Below the pieces are notes generated by a model that was not told where the DNA came from, made no database searches, and was given only the letters and a program-made list of their open reading frames with translations. From Halovivax limisalsi (GTDB lineage Archaea; Halobacteriota; Halobacteria; Halobacteriales; Natrialbaceae), in assembly GCF_023093535.1 (NCBI RefSeq), contig NZ_CP095757.1:930001-994000 (forward strand): DNA of 64,000 nucleotides, written 5' to 3'. The position numbers were made by a program, and so were the translations under genes. Position 1 is the first letter of the stretch, and each line of letters starts with the position of its first letter. This document shows, piece after piece, positions 16,972 to 25,042 of this stretch.

Positions 16972-19569
16972 ATGACCGGCGGCCAGTGTACGCTGTGTGA
17001 CCTGCCGCTCGAGTCGACTGCCGTTACCGGCGAGGACGGCGATCGCTACTGCTGTCGGGGCTGCATGCACGTCGCGGAGACGCTGGACGGCGTCGCGGAC
17101 GAACCGGCCGACGTGACCGACGGCACCGACTCCGAGCCGGAGGAGCCGGCCCAGCCCGCGCCGGGCACCGAGCGGGCGTTCTTCCAGATCCAGGGAATGC
17201 ACTGTTCGACCTGCGAGGTGTTCATCGAGGGCGTTGGGAGCGACGCCGAGGGCGTCGAGGACGTGGCGGCCAGTTACGTGTCCGAAACCGTCCGCGTCGA
17301 CTACGATCCCGACGAGATCGATCCCGAGGCCGTCGCGGACGAACTGACCGGCCTCGGCTACACGGCCTACCCGCGCGAGGACGCCCTCGCCGGCCGGCGC
17401 GCAAAAGACTGGAACGAGGCGCGCCTGATCGCCGGCGCCCTCTTCGGCATGGTCGTGATGATGCAGTACCTGCTGCTGGTCTACCCGCTTCACGTCCGGC
17501 CGCCGTGGTACGACGAGCGGACCCACCAGTTCCTCGTCGAGATGGTGACCAGCGACGCCTCGGTGCCGTTCTTCCTCATCCTCTTCGCGATGACGAGCGT
17601 CGTCCTCTTCGTCACCGGCGGGCCCATCCTCCGCGGGGCGTACGTCAGCCTGCGGACCAGGAATCCCAATATGGACCTCCTGGTCGCGCTGGCCGCGAGC
17701 GCCGCGTACGTCTACAGCACGCTGGCCGTCGCGGTCGGCCGCGTCGACGTCTACTACGACGTGACGGTCGCGATCGTCCTCGTCGTCAGCGTCGGCGGCT
17801 ACTACGAAGGGAAGATCAAGCGCCGCGCGACCGAGAAACTGGCCGACCTCTCGACCGCGGGGGTCGAGACCGCGACGCGCTACGAACCGGACGGCTCGAC
17901 GACCGAGATCGACGTCGATGACCTCGAAGACGGCGACCGGGTCCTCGTCCGCGGGGGCGAACGGATTCCCGTCGACGGCATCGTCAGTGATGGCGAGGGG
18001 CGACCGAAGGGAGGCCCTCGGAATGGTGAGCGGCGAGAGCCGCGAGCGGGCAAAGGGGCCGTCGACGAGGCGGTGATCACGGGCGAGTCGCTGCCCGTGA
18101 CCAAACGCGCGGGCGATACGGTCGTGGGCGGCTCCATCCTGACCGAGGGCTCGCTCGTCGTCCAGATCGAGGGCGAGCCCACGAGCAGCGTCGACCGCAT
18201 CGCCGACCTAGTCTGGGACCTCCAGAGCGCGACCAGCGGCGTCCAGCAACTGGCCGACCGGTTGGCGACGATCTTCGTCCCGCTCGTCTCGACGATCGCC
18301 ATCATCGTCACGGGGGCCTACCTTCTCCTCGGCGCGTCCGCGCCCGACGCGATGCTCGTCGGACTGACGGTCCTGATCGTCTCCTGCCCGTGCGCGCTCG
18401 GGCTCGCGACGCCGCTGGCCGTCGCCTCGAGCGTCCGCGAGGCGCTCGACCGCGGCGTCGTCGTCTTCGACGAGACCGTCTTCGAGCGCATTCGCGACGT
18501 CGACGTCGTCGTCTTCGACAAGACGGGGACGCTCACGACGGGGACGATGGAGGTCCTGGACGCCCGGGCCCCCGACGATCTGCTCGAACGCGTCGCGATC
18601 CTGGAGCAGCGATCGGCCCACCCCGTCGCCGGCGCCATCGCCGACGCGTTCGGTCCGAACGCGTCGGCTACCGATGGCGAGGCCCCGTCGACGACGGGAC
18701 CGCACTCCAGCGCCGGAGCCGACCCGGCGACCGACGGCGGCGTCCCGGCCGGCGAATCAGCCGCGATGGATGCTGACGACACCGAGAACGCCGACGACAC
18801 GGCCGCAGATATCGCTGCCGACGACCGTCTGTCGGAGTTCACGTCGTACGCCACGGGAGTCGGCGGGACCGTCGACGGCGAGGACGTGCTGGTCGGCCAC
18901 CCGGATCTCTTCGCGGAGCGCGGCTGGACGGTCCCCGACGACCTGGCCGAATCTATCGCGACCGAGCGCGGGTTCGGCCGGGTGCCGGTCCTCGTCGGGC
19001 GCGAGGGTACAGCGGCGGGCCTCGTGGTGGTCGGCGACGAACCCCGCGAGGGCTGGGACGAGACGATCGCCGGACTGGCCGACCGCGGCGTGGCGGTCGT
19101 CGTCCTGACCGGTGACGACGAGGAAGCCGCCTCGTTCTTCCGGGCGCACGACGGCGTCGAGCGGGTCTTCGCGGGCGTCCCGCCCGAGGGGAAGGCCGAG
19201 ACGGTTCGGCGGCTCCGCTCGCGCGGAAAGACGGCGATGGTCGGCGACGGGACCAACGACGCGCCCGCGCTGGCGAGCGCGGACCTCGGGATCGCGCTGG
19301 GCGGCGGCACCGCCCTCGCCGCCGACGCCGCCGACGTCGCCATCGTCGACGACGACCTCTCCTCCCTCGAGACGGTCTTCGCGATTGCGACTGCGGCCCG
19401 ACGCCGCGTCAGGCAGAACATCGCCTGGGCGTTCGCCTACAACGCCATCGCGATCCCGGTCGTGATCGCCGGATTCCTCAACCCGCTGTTCGCCGCGCTC
19501 GCGATGGGCCTCTCGAGCGCGCTGGTCGTCACGAACTCCTCGCGAGCGCTGCTCGATGACGAGGAGTGA
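16972..19569 (+). CDS. CPx-type copper-translocating P-ATPase
   Basis: An 865-residue P1B-ATPase. In order: an N-terminal CTLC...CCRGC knuckle (residues 6-31, as in CcoI/FixI-type pumps), a heavy-metal domain with GMHCSTC, eight transmembrane helices, the actuator TGES, the ion-binding CPC (Cys472-Pro-Cys474), the phosphorylated Asp516 in DKTGT, the HP dipeptide of the nucleotide domain and GDGTNDAPAL. It should move Cu+ (or Ag+) across the membrane; the N-terminal knuckle suggests a role in cytochrome oxidase copper supply. Two oddities: a repeat-derived insertion next to the TGES loop (18001-18057) and a long acidic insertion (about residues 563-615) in the nucleotide domain. Confidence 0.92.
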   Translation: MTGGQCTLCDLPLESTAVTGEDGDRYCCRGCMHVAETLDGVADEPADVTDGTDSEPEEPAQPAPGTERAFFQIQGMHCSTCEVFIEGVGSDAEGVEDVAASYVSETVRVDYDPDEIDPEAVADELTGLGYTAYPREDALAGRRAKDWNEARLIAGALFGMVVMMQYLLLVYPLHVRPPWYDERTHQFLVEMVTSDASVPFFLILFAMTSVVLFVTGGPILRGAYVSLRTRNPNMDLLVALAASAAYVYSTLAVAVGRVDVYYDVTVAIVLVVSVGGYYEGKIKRRATEKLADLSTAGVETATRYEPDGSTTEIDVDDLEDGDRVLVRGGERIPVDGIVSDGEGRPKGGPRNGERREPRAGKGAVDEAVITGESLPVTKRAGDTVVGGSILTEGSLVVQIEGEPTSSVDRIADLVWDLQSATSGVQQLADRLATIFVPLVSTIAIIVTGAYLLLGASAPDAMLVGLTVLIVSCPCALGLATPLAVASSVREALDRGVVVFDETVFERIRDVDVVVFDKTGTLTTGTMEVLDARAPDDLLERVAILEQRSAHPVAGAIADAFGPNASATDGEAPSTTGPHSSAGADPATDGGVPAGESAAMDADDTENADDTAADIAADDRLSEFTSYATGVGGTVDGEDVLVGHPDLFAERGWTVPDDLAESIATERGFGRVPVLVGREGTAAGLVVVGDEPREGWDETIAGLADRGVAVVVLTGDDEEAASFFRAHDGVERVFAGVPPEGKAETVRRLRSRGKTAMVGDGTNDAPALASADLGIALGGGTALAADAADVAIVDDDLSSLETVFAIATAARRRVRQNIAWAFAYNAIAIPVVIAGFLNPLFAALAMGLSSALVVTNSSRALLDDEE
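18001..18057 (+). repeat. In-frame intergenic-repeat insertion inside the P-ATPase gene
   Basis: Residues about 344-362 of the ATPase (RPKGGPRNGERREPRAGKG) interrupt the normally short segment between the GIV-DGEG strand and the AVDEAVITGES loop. The DNA aligns with the repeats that flank the tandem array near upp (33947-34010 read on the minus strand): both contain GCGAGG.GCGA.CG.AG..., then CTCGGAATG, then GAGCGG. The insertion keeps the reading frame and all catalytic motifs. Confidence 0.6.
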
Positions 19570-19646
19570 CGGGGTCGCCTGGGTAGACCAGATACTCGGG
19601 CCGTCGCGGGCGCGCAGCTTTCCAGAACACCTATCGGTATGTTGTT

Positions 19647-19889
19647 TCAACGCCGTTCTCGACGCGCGTGGGCGTTCCACCGCTCGGAAAACGCCGACAG
19701 GTTCATCCCGGCCGCACAGTCCGCGCAGCAGTAGCGAATCGAGTCCGCGTATCGCTCCGAGAGCGACTCGGGCGGCGAGACGTCGATCCTGAAGAGCCGC
19801 GACGGCGCCACGTCACGATCGCACCGATAGCACCCGTAGTCGCGAGACGGACCGCGCGCTCCGGTGCCGGATCGCTCGACGGCCGTCAT
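19647..19889 (-). CDS. Small zinc-finger protein, copy A of a two-copy family
   Basis: An 80-residue protein with CYRCD near residue 23 and CCADC near 57, a four-cysteine zinc site, linked by RLFRIDVSPPESLSERYADSIRY and followed by AAGMNLSAFSERW. It is paralogous to the gene at 54119-54373 (shared CYRC, LFRIDV.PP..L.EKYADxxRYCCxxCAAGMNLS). Such small haloarchaeal zinc-finger proteins are largely uncharacterised. The ATG at 19889 gives an N-terminus like that of the paralogue (MTAVERSGTG versus MKSVERTTGG). It is divergent from a candidate structured RNA starting about 150 bp away, in the same arrangement as copy B. Confidence 0.8.
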   Translation of the reverse strand: MTAVERSGTGARGPSRDYGCYRCDRDVAPSRLFRIDVSPPESLSERYADSIRYCCADCAAGMNLSAFSERWNAHARRERR

Positions 19890-20001
19890 CCGCGCTCCCT
19901 CCGAACCGATAGCACCGATCGATCGGCGGACCTCGGCCCCCAACCCCCGAAAACGAAAGTGAGAGACGGATAGTGATTCGACTCTTCGGGCCACAGGTGT
20001 G

Positions 20002-20020
20002 CGAGACCTTTTTGTCTCGG
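20002..20020 (+). promoter_or_regulatory. Palindromic promoter-like element, copy A
   Basis: CGAGAC-CTTTTT-GTCTCGG, a perfect 6-bp inverted repeat around a T-rich centre. The same 19 bases occur at 54486-54504. The T-run centre is 27 bp before the ATGGC at 20038, where the conserved RNA fold begins, which matches the TATA-to-start distance of archaeal promoters. It could be a BRE/TATA with symmetrical flanks or a regulator site over the TATA box. Confidence 0.55.
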
Positions 20021-20037
20021 TGGTGTGTTGCGTAACA

Positions 20038-20141
20038 TGGCTGACCAAGCGGCTCGCTTGGAAGCCAGACGTCTCGGGTGTTGCCTCACCCGGGACTTTC
20101 TCTGCGCGGTCCCCCGCGACGGATGGAGACGCTGGCTTCCG
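20038..20141 (+). ncRNA. Candidate structured RNA, copy A (hairpin + three-way junction)
   Basis: Predicted fold: P0 CCAAGCG/CGCTTGG (20045-20051/20055-20061); P1 GGAAGCCAG/CTGGCTTCC (20060-20068/20132-20140) continued after a bulged A by CGTCTC/GAGACG (20070-20075/20126-20131); P2 GGGTG/CACCC (20076-20080/20087-20091); P3 GGGAC/GTCCC (20092-20096/20109-20113) with TTTCT in the loop. P0 and P1 share two G residues and so may alternate. The copy at 54521-54614 folds the same way with different bases in P0, P1 and P3. A 44-codon ORF starts at 20038, but its frame relative to the conserved bases differs from that of copy B, arguing against a peptide. No match known to me. Confidence 0.6.
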
Positions 20142-20425
20142 GCGGGAGCTACGGAACGCAATGTATTATAGCTACTGGAACGATCAGAAATTTATCCGTT
20201 TAGCTTCGGATGCGATTTCAGCTTGACCGTTGAAATGTTCGGCTACGATGGTTTCGAAAACGTGAGTACTGAGGCCTGTGCGTGTAATCGACCGGTATGA
20301 ACCGCGAGACGAATACGGGCAGTCGAAGGTCTCGGTGAATCGCGTGAACGACTTCTCCCGTTATAGATAGCTGGCGAACTGAACGACACGCTCGATCGCA
20401 AACGCCGGCGGCTTCGTTTTCGAAT
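20142..20425. other. Intergenic region, no gene seen
   Basis: About 280 bp between the candidate RNA and the 3' end of the nucleotidyltransferase gene. It is locally AT-rich at 20160-20225. A 21-codon ORF (20161-20226) is present but too short to support. No terminator T-run follows the RNA closely. Confidence 0.35.
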
Positions 20426-21130
20426 CTACCGCCTTCGTTCCAGTTGCCGTTCGAGGAACGAGAGGAGCGTTTCGATATCCTCGGTTGCGGCCGACGATTG
20501 ACCGAACATGCTCTTGAACCGGTGATCCAGACCGCCGTTTTCGATGAATGCGTGGGCGTCGCTCAACTGTTCTCGAAGCGCTGCAGCATCGCCACGATGC
20601 AGATGCATTTCGACCGAATTCAGGTCGATCGACGGAATCGCGGCGAGAACGTCGGCGAGATCCGTCTTCCGGCCACTATGGAGTTTCGCAGCGACGAGAA
20701 CTTCCCCATCGGCTGCTCGCGCCGTCGTAGATCGTGTCCCTCCCGAGATCGTGGTCGGGGAACTATGCGTACGTAGATACTCGAATGACCATTCCGCTTC
20801 GGTCTGTCTGCAGCCGAGACCGTTTACGAGGATGTCCACGCCCACCGGGTGAACCAACCCCTCGGTGCGCTCGAAGCATTCGATCTCGCGGTTGTAGATA
20901 GTCTCCGATGAGGGGACCTCGAGATCGGCCTGCCGTTCGAAACCGCGCGCCTCGAGGAACGCCACTATTTCGTCGTAGTCGTCCGGAGAAATGACGAGGT
21001 CCAGATCGGTGGAGAAGCGCGTCTCGAACTGGCTGATCGCGTAGCCACCGACGAGGACGAACCCGATGGCCGACTGCTCCAGTGTTTCGAGCACTTCGAT
21101 GAGTGCCTCGCTGCGGCCTTCTTGACTCAT
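20426..21130 (-). CDS. Nucleotidyltransferase (AbiEii/Type IV toxin-like)
   Basis: A 234-residue protein with the nucleotidyltransferase core: FVLVGGYAISQF (residues 23-34), then TRFSTDLDLVIS containing the Dx D metal pair (S-T-D-L-D), and a third acidic region at GVDILVNGL. It ends in a helical, basic tail. It is the second gene of a pair with an HTH protein (4-bp overlap), the layout of AbiE-type systems, in which the nucleotidyltransferase is a toxin that modifies tRNA 3' ends and the HTH protein is antitoxin and repressor. A plain regulatory or DNA-repair role cannot be excluded. Confidence 0.75.
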   Translation of the reverse strand: MSQEGRSEALIEVLETLEQSAIGFVLVGGYAISQFETRFSTDLDLVISPDDYDEIVAFLEARGFERQADLEVPSSETIYNREIECFERTEGLVHPVGVDILVNGLGCRQTEAEWSFEYLRTHSSPTTISGGTRSTTARAADGEVLVAAKLHSGRKTDLADVLAAIPSIDLNSVEMHLHRGDAAALREQLSDAHAFIENGGLDHRFKSMFGQSSAATEDIETLLSFLERQLERRR

Positions 21131-21798
21131 GATCGGGCTGGCTCGGTCCGGTAGCTCGAGTCACTATCGACGTCGTCGTACATTCGGGCGAGCATGTCGA
21201 GCGCCGATTCGAACGTCGCGTAGTGGTCGGTTGCGAACGCCACGGTCTCCTGGAGTGAAACGACTGGCCGTCCGTCGACCGTCGCCGCTTCGATCGTTGC
21301 CCCTGGCTCGAGAACGACCTGTATGGGGCCGTCGATCGCTTCGACGGGTTGCCGGTCCCGCGAGACCGGGATCTCGAATCGATCAAAGAAGTCAATCCAC
21401 GCGTCGAGATCGGATTCGCGCACGGCGATGAACAGCGGATAGTCGTTCGGGCTGCGCGCGACCTGGTAGCCACCGTGCGTCCAGACGTAGACCGCATCGA
21501 TGGCGGTGAACGCGTACTCCATCCCTGCAAACTGTGGCAGGACGTACGCCTCCGTAATCGACGGGGGCGAAACGTCCGCCGTCGTCGTCAGGAATTCGAG
21601 CCCGGCGTCCCGGATCGATCGATCTACGAGCCGTAGCCCGTCATCGTACGCGACGTATCCCGCCTCCTCGATACGGTTTACAACGCGACGGATCGTCTCC
21701 CGGTTTTCGTCGATCTTCCGTGCGACTCCCGAGATGGTATCTCCCGGGTCGAGCGCGAGTAACACCTTGAGTTCCTTCTCCCCACACACTTCGTACAT
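21127..21798 (-). CDS. HTH protein, probable antitoxin partner (AbiEi-like)
   Basis: A 223-residue protein. Residues 5-65 form a winged helix (ELKVLLALDPGDTISGVARKI, ENRETIRRVVNRIEEAGYV). The rest is alpha/beta and recalls the C-terminal part of AbiEi-like antitoxins. It precedes and overlaps the nucleotidyltransferase gene (ATGA at 21127-21130). The ATG at 21798 is preferred to the upstream Met because the promoter (AT-rich box at 21826-21840) and dyad sit just before it. Pairs like this are common in haloarchaeal accessory regions. Confidence 0.72.
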   Translation of the reverse strand: MYEVCGEKELKVLLALDPGDTISGVARKIDENRETIRRVVNRIEEAGYVAYDDGLRLVDRSIRDAGLEFLTTTADVSPPSITEAYVLPQFAGMEYAFTAIDAVYVWTHGGYQVARSPNDYPLFIAVRESDLDAWIDFFDRFEIPVSRDRQPVEAIDGPIQVVLEPGATIEAATVDGRPVVSLQETVAFATDHYATFESALDMLARMYDDVDSDSSYRTEPARS

Positions 21799-21806
21799 TC
21801 TATAGT

Positions 21807-21840
21807 TGCACAATCGTGTGCATTAGTTAAAATATTTACT
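21807..21840 (-). promoter_or_regulatory. TATA box and operator dyad of the HTH/nucleotidyltransferase pair
   Basis: Read on the complement, an AT-rich box (AGTAAATATTTTAAC, 21826-21840) is followed by the inverted repeat TGCACA-CGAT-TGTGCA (21807-21822), 9 bp before the ATG at 21798. The dyad lies between the TATA box and the start codon, a position where a bound dimer would block transcription; autorepression by the HTH protein is the obvious model. Confidence 0.55.
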
Positions 21841-21997
21841 ACTGATCCGCCCCTGCGTCCCGGTGACGTTCGAACCCGGTGCACGATGTATCGACGCTCC
21901 CCCTGACAATTAGTCCGCGCTCCCATCGCCAGGGAGTTCATCGGGGCACTGCGCGAGAGTTTGGGGCGACCGATCTCGATCAGTGGGTCGACGGATG

Positions 21998-22705
21998 TCA
22001 CCCCAGCCGAATCTGGCGGCCGTCCTCGATCAGGTCGCCGCGCTCGATCGCGCGATCGAGGATCGCCTCGACCTGGTGTGACTCGAGGTCGTACGCGCCG
22101 GCGGCAAGGCCCTCGACGTCCGAGCGGGCCATCGGGAGGTCCCGGTTGCGAAGGAGTCTGAGCACCTTGCCGTACGACTGCGGCGCCGTCGATTCCGCCG
22201 CGGCGCCGGCCGACGCGTCGGGGGCTGCGGGTGATTCGCCGTCGTTTCCTGCGTCTGCCGTCCCCCGGTCATCGGACGCTCTGCCGTCCGCGGCGTCTGG
22301 TGCATCCGCGCTACCGGCATCACCGGTTGGGCCGGACTCCTCGAGTCCGTCGGCGTCGGACGACCCGGATTCAGTGCCCGCAGCGTCCCCGTGACGTTCG
22401 TCACCCCCGGTATCGAGCGCGCCGGACTCGGACGGTGGTCCGGAGGACGATGCAGCCTCGGCCGTCCCGAATTTCTCGTCCCGATTTGCGTCGGCCGGGT
22501 GCGCCGGTCCCGCGTCACCCTCGATCGACTCGCCGCGGGCGCGGGCGAGCAGGGGTTCGAGCAGCTCGGAGAGGGTCGCTCGGCAGGCCTCACAGAGCAC
22601 GACGCGGCGCTGTTCGGCCTCGGTCGGGGACAGCTCCGGCGGGACGATCTCGTACGTCCCGCGGGGGTCGTCGCCACAGAAGTCGCAGGTCCGCAGTTCT
22701 CGCAT
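21998..22705 (-). CDS. Zinc-finger protein with acidic linker and C-terminal winged helix
   Basis: A 235-residue protein in three parts: an N-terminal CDFCG...CEAC zinc site (residues 6-40), a long low-complexity Ala/Asp/Ser/Gly linker (about 60-165), and a C-terminal helical domain (YGKVLRLLRNRDLPMARSDVEG... VEAILDRAIERGDLIED) that looks like a winged helix. Probably a DNA-binding protein; I do not recognise a named family. The ATG at 22705 directly precedes the zinc site. It is divergent from the ACT-domain gene. Confidence 0.72.
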   Translation of the reverse strand: MRELRTCDFCGDDPRGTYEIVPPELSPTEAEQRRVVLCEACRATLSELLEPLLARARGESIEGDAGPAHPADANRDEKFGTAEAASSSGPPSESGALDTGGDERHGDAAGTESGSSDADGLEESGPTGDAGSADAPDAADGRASDDRGTADAGNDGESPAAPDASAGAAAESTAPQSYGKVLRLLRNRDLPMARSDVEGLAAGAYDLESHQVEAILDRAIERGDLIEDGRQIRLG

Positions 22706-22836
22706 GCGCTCTGGTTGACGTGGCCCGACCAAAAAACCGACCGTCGCCGGGTCGACCCGATCGGTGCGTCACTCCGACGCGACGGATGGCGCCGTCGTTC
22801 GGGAGGAATTTGTAGGTGGGACGGGTATCACCGCCC

Positions 22837-23340
22837 ATGTTCGACGAGATCATGGAGAAGTTCGAGGGCTCTCCCAGCCAGCAGGCGGTGATCCGGCTGC
22901 TGCTCGAACGCGGCTTCTCCGTGAACGACGAGGGGCGGGTGGTCTCGGGCGGCATCGAGATCCCGAACACGGGCATCGCCCGCGAGATCGGCGTCGATCG
23001 CCGCGTCGTCGACTCCACGACCGACGTCATCCTCGAAGACGACGAACTCAGGCGCATCTTCCAGAACATCTCACAGACGCCGAGCCTGATGGACCTCGCA
23101 CCCGTCCTCGACCTGACGGTGCTCACGGTCGCCGTCGACGACCCGGATCAGGAGGGCATCGTCGCGACGGTCACCGGCCTCGTCGCGGACAACGGCGTCT
23201 CGATCCGCCAGACCATCAGCGAGGACCCCGAGTTCACCGACGAGCCCCGGCTCTACCTCGTCACCGACGAAGATCTCCCCGGCGAGTTGATCACGCAACT
23301 GCGCAATCTGGACTTCGTCCGGAAACTCGAACTGCAGTGA
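22837..23340 (+). CDS. ACT-domain protein, predicted amino-acid metabolism regulator
   Basis: A 167-residue protein. The N-terminal 80 residues contain a helix-turn-helix-like part (QQAVIRLLLERGFSVN, TGIAREIGVDRRVVDSTTDVIL); the C-terminal half is an ACT domain (LTVAVDDPDQEGIVATVTGLVADNGVSIRQ). ACT domains bind amino acids, and this combination is the archaeal 'regulator of amino acid metabolism' family. It may sense an amino acid and control transcription; the ligand is unknown. The internal ATG at 22837 is used as start because the family begins MFDE. The YigZ gene follows 59 bp later. Confidence 0.85.
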   Translation: MFDEIMEKFEGSPSQQAVIRLLLERGFSVNDEGRVVSGGIEIPNTGIAREIGVDRRVVDSTTDVILEDDELRRIFQNISQTPSLMDLAPVLDLTVLTVAVDDPDQEGIVATVTGLVADNGVSIRQTISEDPEFTDEPRLYLVTDEDLPGELITQLRNLDFVRKLELQ

Positions 23341-23399
23341 CGGCCGTGCGTCCCGACCGTTCGGCCGTTGACCACCCGATACCCACTCCCATCTGACCG

Positions 23400-24008
23400 A
23401 TGACCGACGCCTACGCGACCGTCGCCGACGCCGCCACCGCCTCCTTCGAGGTGCAGGGCTCGGAATTTCTGGGTCACGTCCGCCCCGTCGAGTCGGTCGA
23501 GGCGGCCGAGGCGTTCGTCGATCGCGTCCGTGAGAACTACGCCGACGCGACTCATAACGTCCCTGCCTACCGGGTTCGGACCGACCCGGACGGCGAGTTC
23601 CTGCGCGAGTACTCCAGCGACGACGGCGAACCCTCGGGATCGGCGGGGAAACCGGCGCTCTCCGTCCTCGAGGGCCAGGATCTCGAAAACGTCGCCGTCG
23701 TCATCACCCGCTACTACGGCGGGACGAACCTCGGCGTCGGCGGGCTCGTCCGCGCGTACTCCCGGGCCGTGAAAGACGCCGTCGAGGCCGCCGGCGTCGC
23801 GGAGCGCGAACCGCACGAGCGCGTCGCGATCGACGTCGCCTACGACGACTCGGGCACCGTCCGCTCCATCCTCGAGAGCGAGGGCCACGAGTTCGAGGCG
23901 AGCTACGATGAGGCGGTCGCGTTCGAGGTGTCCGTGCCGGTCGCGGCGGCCGAGGCGCTCCGCGATCGGATTCGGAGCGCGACGAGCGGCCGGGCCGAGA
24001 TCGAGTAG
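23400..24008 (+). CDS. YigZ/IMPACT family protein
   Basis: A 202-residue protein with the UPF0029/IMPACT N-terminal domain: SEFLGHVRPVES, ATHNVPAYRV, SSDDGEPSGSAGKP, VVITRYYGGTNLGVGGLVRAYS, followed by a smaller C-terminal ferredoxin-like domain (VAIDVAYDDSGTVRSILE). Conserved from bacteria to eukaryotes; the eukaryotic member competes with Gcn2 for Gcn1, the bacterial role is unclear, possibly ribosome-linked. Complete and of normal length. It is close behind the ACT-domain gene and may be co-transcribed. Confidence 0.9.
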   Translation: MTDAYATVADAATASFEVQGSEFLGHVRPVESVEAAEAFVDRVRENYADATHNVPAYRVRTDPDGEFLREYSSDDGEPSGSAGKPALSVLEGQDLENVAVVITRYYGGTNLGVGGLVRAYSRAVKDAVEAAGVAEREPHERVAIDVAYDDSGTVRSILESEGHEFEASYDEAVAFEVSVPVAAAEALRDRIRSATSGRAEIE

Positions 24009-24053
24009 GTCGACGAGGATCTATCGACGACCGACCGGTCACTGTCGTTTCGA

Positions 24054-24896
24054 TTATCCCGCCGGCAAAACCGTCCCCGGCGACGCCCGTTCGATCGACG
24101 CGACGAGACCGTCGGGGTCGCCGAGTTCGTCGCGGTCGAATCGCACGTCACGGATGCCGCGATCGAGGACGAGTTCGCCGTCTTTGAGGCGGACGTGGCG
24201 AACGTCGTCCCAGGGGACGAACGACCGCGTGAACGGTCGCTGGACGACCAGGCCCGCGTCGTGGACTCGGATCTCGGGCGACGTTGCGGCGCGGAGGGGA
24301 ACGACGCGGGCCTCGATCACCGACGCGATGGCCCGCGAGACCGCGAACCCGACACTGAGGATCGCGATCGACCGGTCGCCGTCGACCGTGTTCGCCGCGG
24401 CGACGAACAGACCGATGCCGACCAGGGCGAGATCAGCGGTGACCGATCCCGGCGGCTCCCAGGGGACCGTCAGGATCGGCTCGTCGGGCACGGTCGCGGT
24501 CACGTACACCGCTCGGGCGAGGGCGGCGACGACCCAGCCGACGAGGAGGAGCGCCACGGCGGCTCCGAGAGCGATTTCGCCGCTCCACCGAATCGCGTTC
24601 GCGGTGGCCGACCGGAGCCACAGCGCGGCGAACGCGACGACCGGCAGCCCGAGCGACCAGCGGCGACGCCTATTTCGGCCGATTCGAACGGCTAATTCGT
24701 CGATTCGATCGGCCAGATGGACGCCCACCGAACCGCCGATCGCGAACCCGATCGCGCAACCGAGGACCGCCGCTACGACGGCGGGCGAACGGATCGACGC
24801 CACGACCCCGCCCATTCCCCCGGCGAGGGCGCCGACGTACGCACTTACTGCGAGACGCCAGTCCGCCCTTGCCGACGACGGATCGGTGTCGACCAT
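24054..24896 (-). CDS. Membrane protein with C-terminal PH-like domain, unknown function
   Basis: A 280-residue protein with about six hydrophobic segments (residues 18-60, 75-100, 108-130, 155-190) and a soluble C-terminal part (about 205-280) of alternating beta strands (IRVHDAGLVVQRPFTRSFVPWDDVRHVRLKDGELVL) that resembles bacterial PH-type domains. No enzyme motif is visible. It is divergent from the S9 peptidase gene with about 145 bp between starts. The family is not one I can name with confidence. Confidence 0.68.
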   Translation of the reverse strand: MVDTDPSSARADWRLAVSAYVGALAGGMGGVVASIRSPAVVAAVLGCAIGFAIGGSVGVHLADRIDELAVRIGRNRRRRWSLGLPVVAFAALWLRSATANAIRWSGEIALGAAVALLLVGWVVAALARAVYVTATVPDEPILTVPWEPPGSVTADLALVGIGLFVAAANTVDGDRSIAILSVGFAVSRAIASVIEARVVPLRAATSPEIRVHDAGLVVQRPFTRSFVPWDDVRHVRLKDGELVLDRGIRDVRFDRDELGDPDGLVASIERASPGTVLPAG

Positions 24897-25042
24897 GCTA
24901 TTTCATCCGACATATCGAACGAAAAATCTACTGCCTTACAGCGAGTAACTTCCTTGTCGGAGCGGGCATCGCCGAACCGAAGACGGCTGACTTTCACCTT
25001 CGAATCGAAACAATTAATCGGGGCCCGACGGTGAACCGGTGT

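Noticed and set aside
20038-20172. Peptide genes at the ATG of both candidate RNAs
   Set aside because: The two copies read the conserved segment in different frames, giving unrelated peptides.
20161-20226. 21-codon ORF downstream of candidate RNA copy A
   Set aside because: Too short, not present downstream of copy B.
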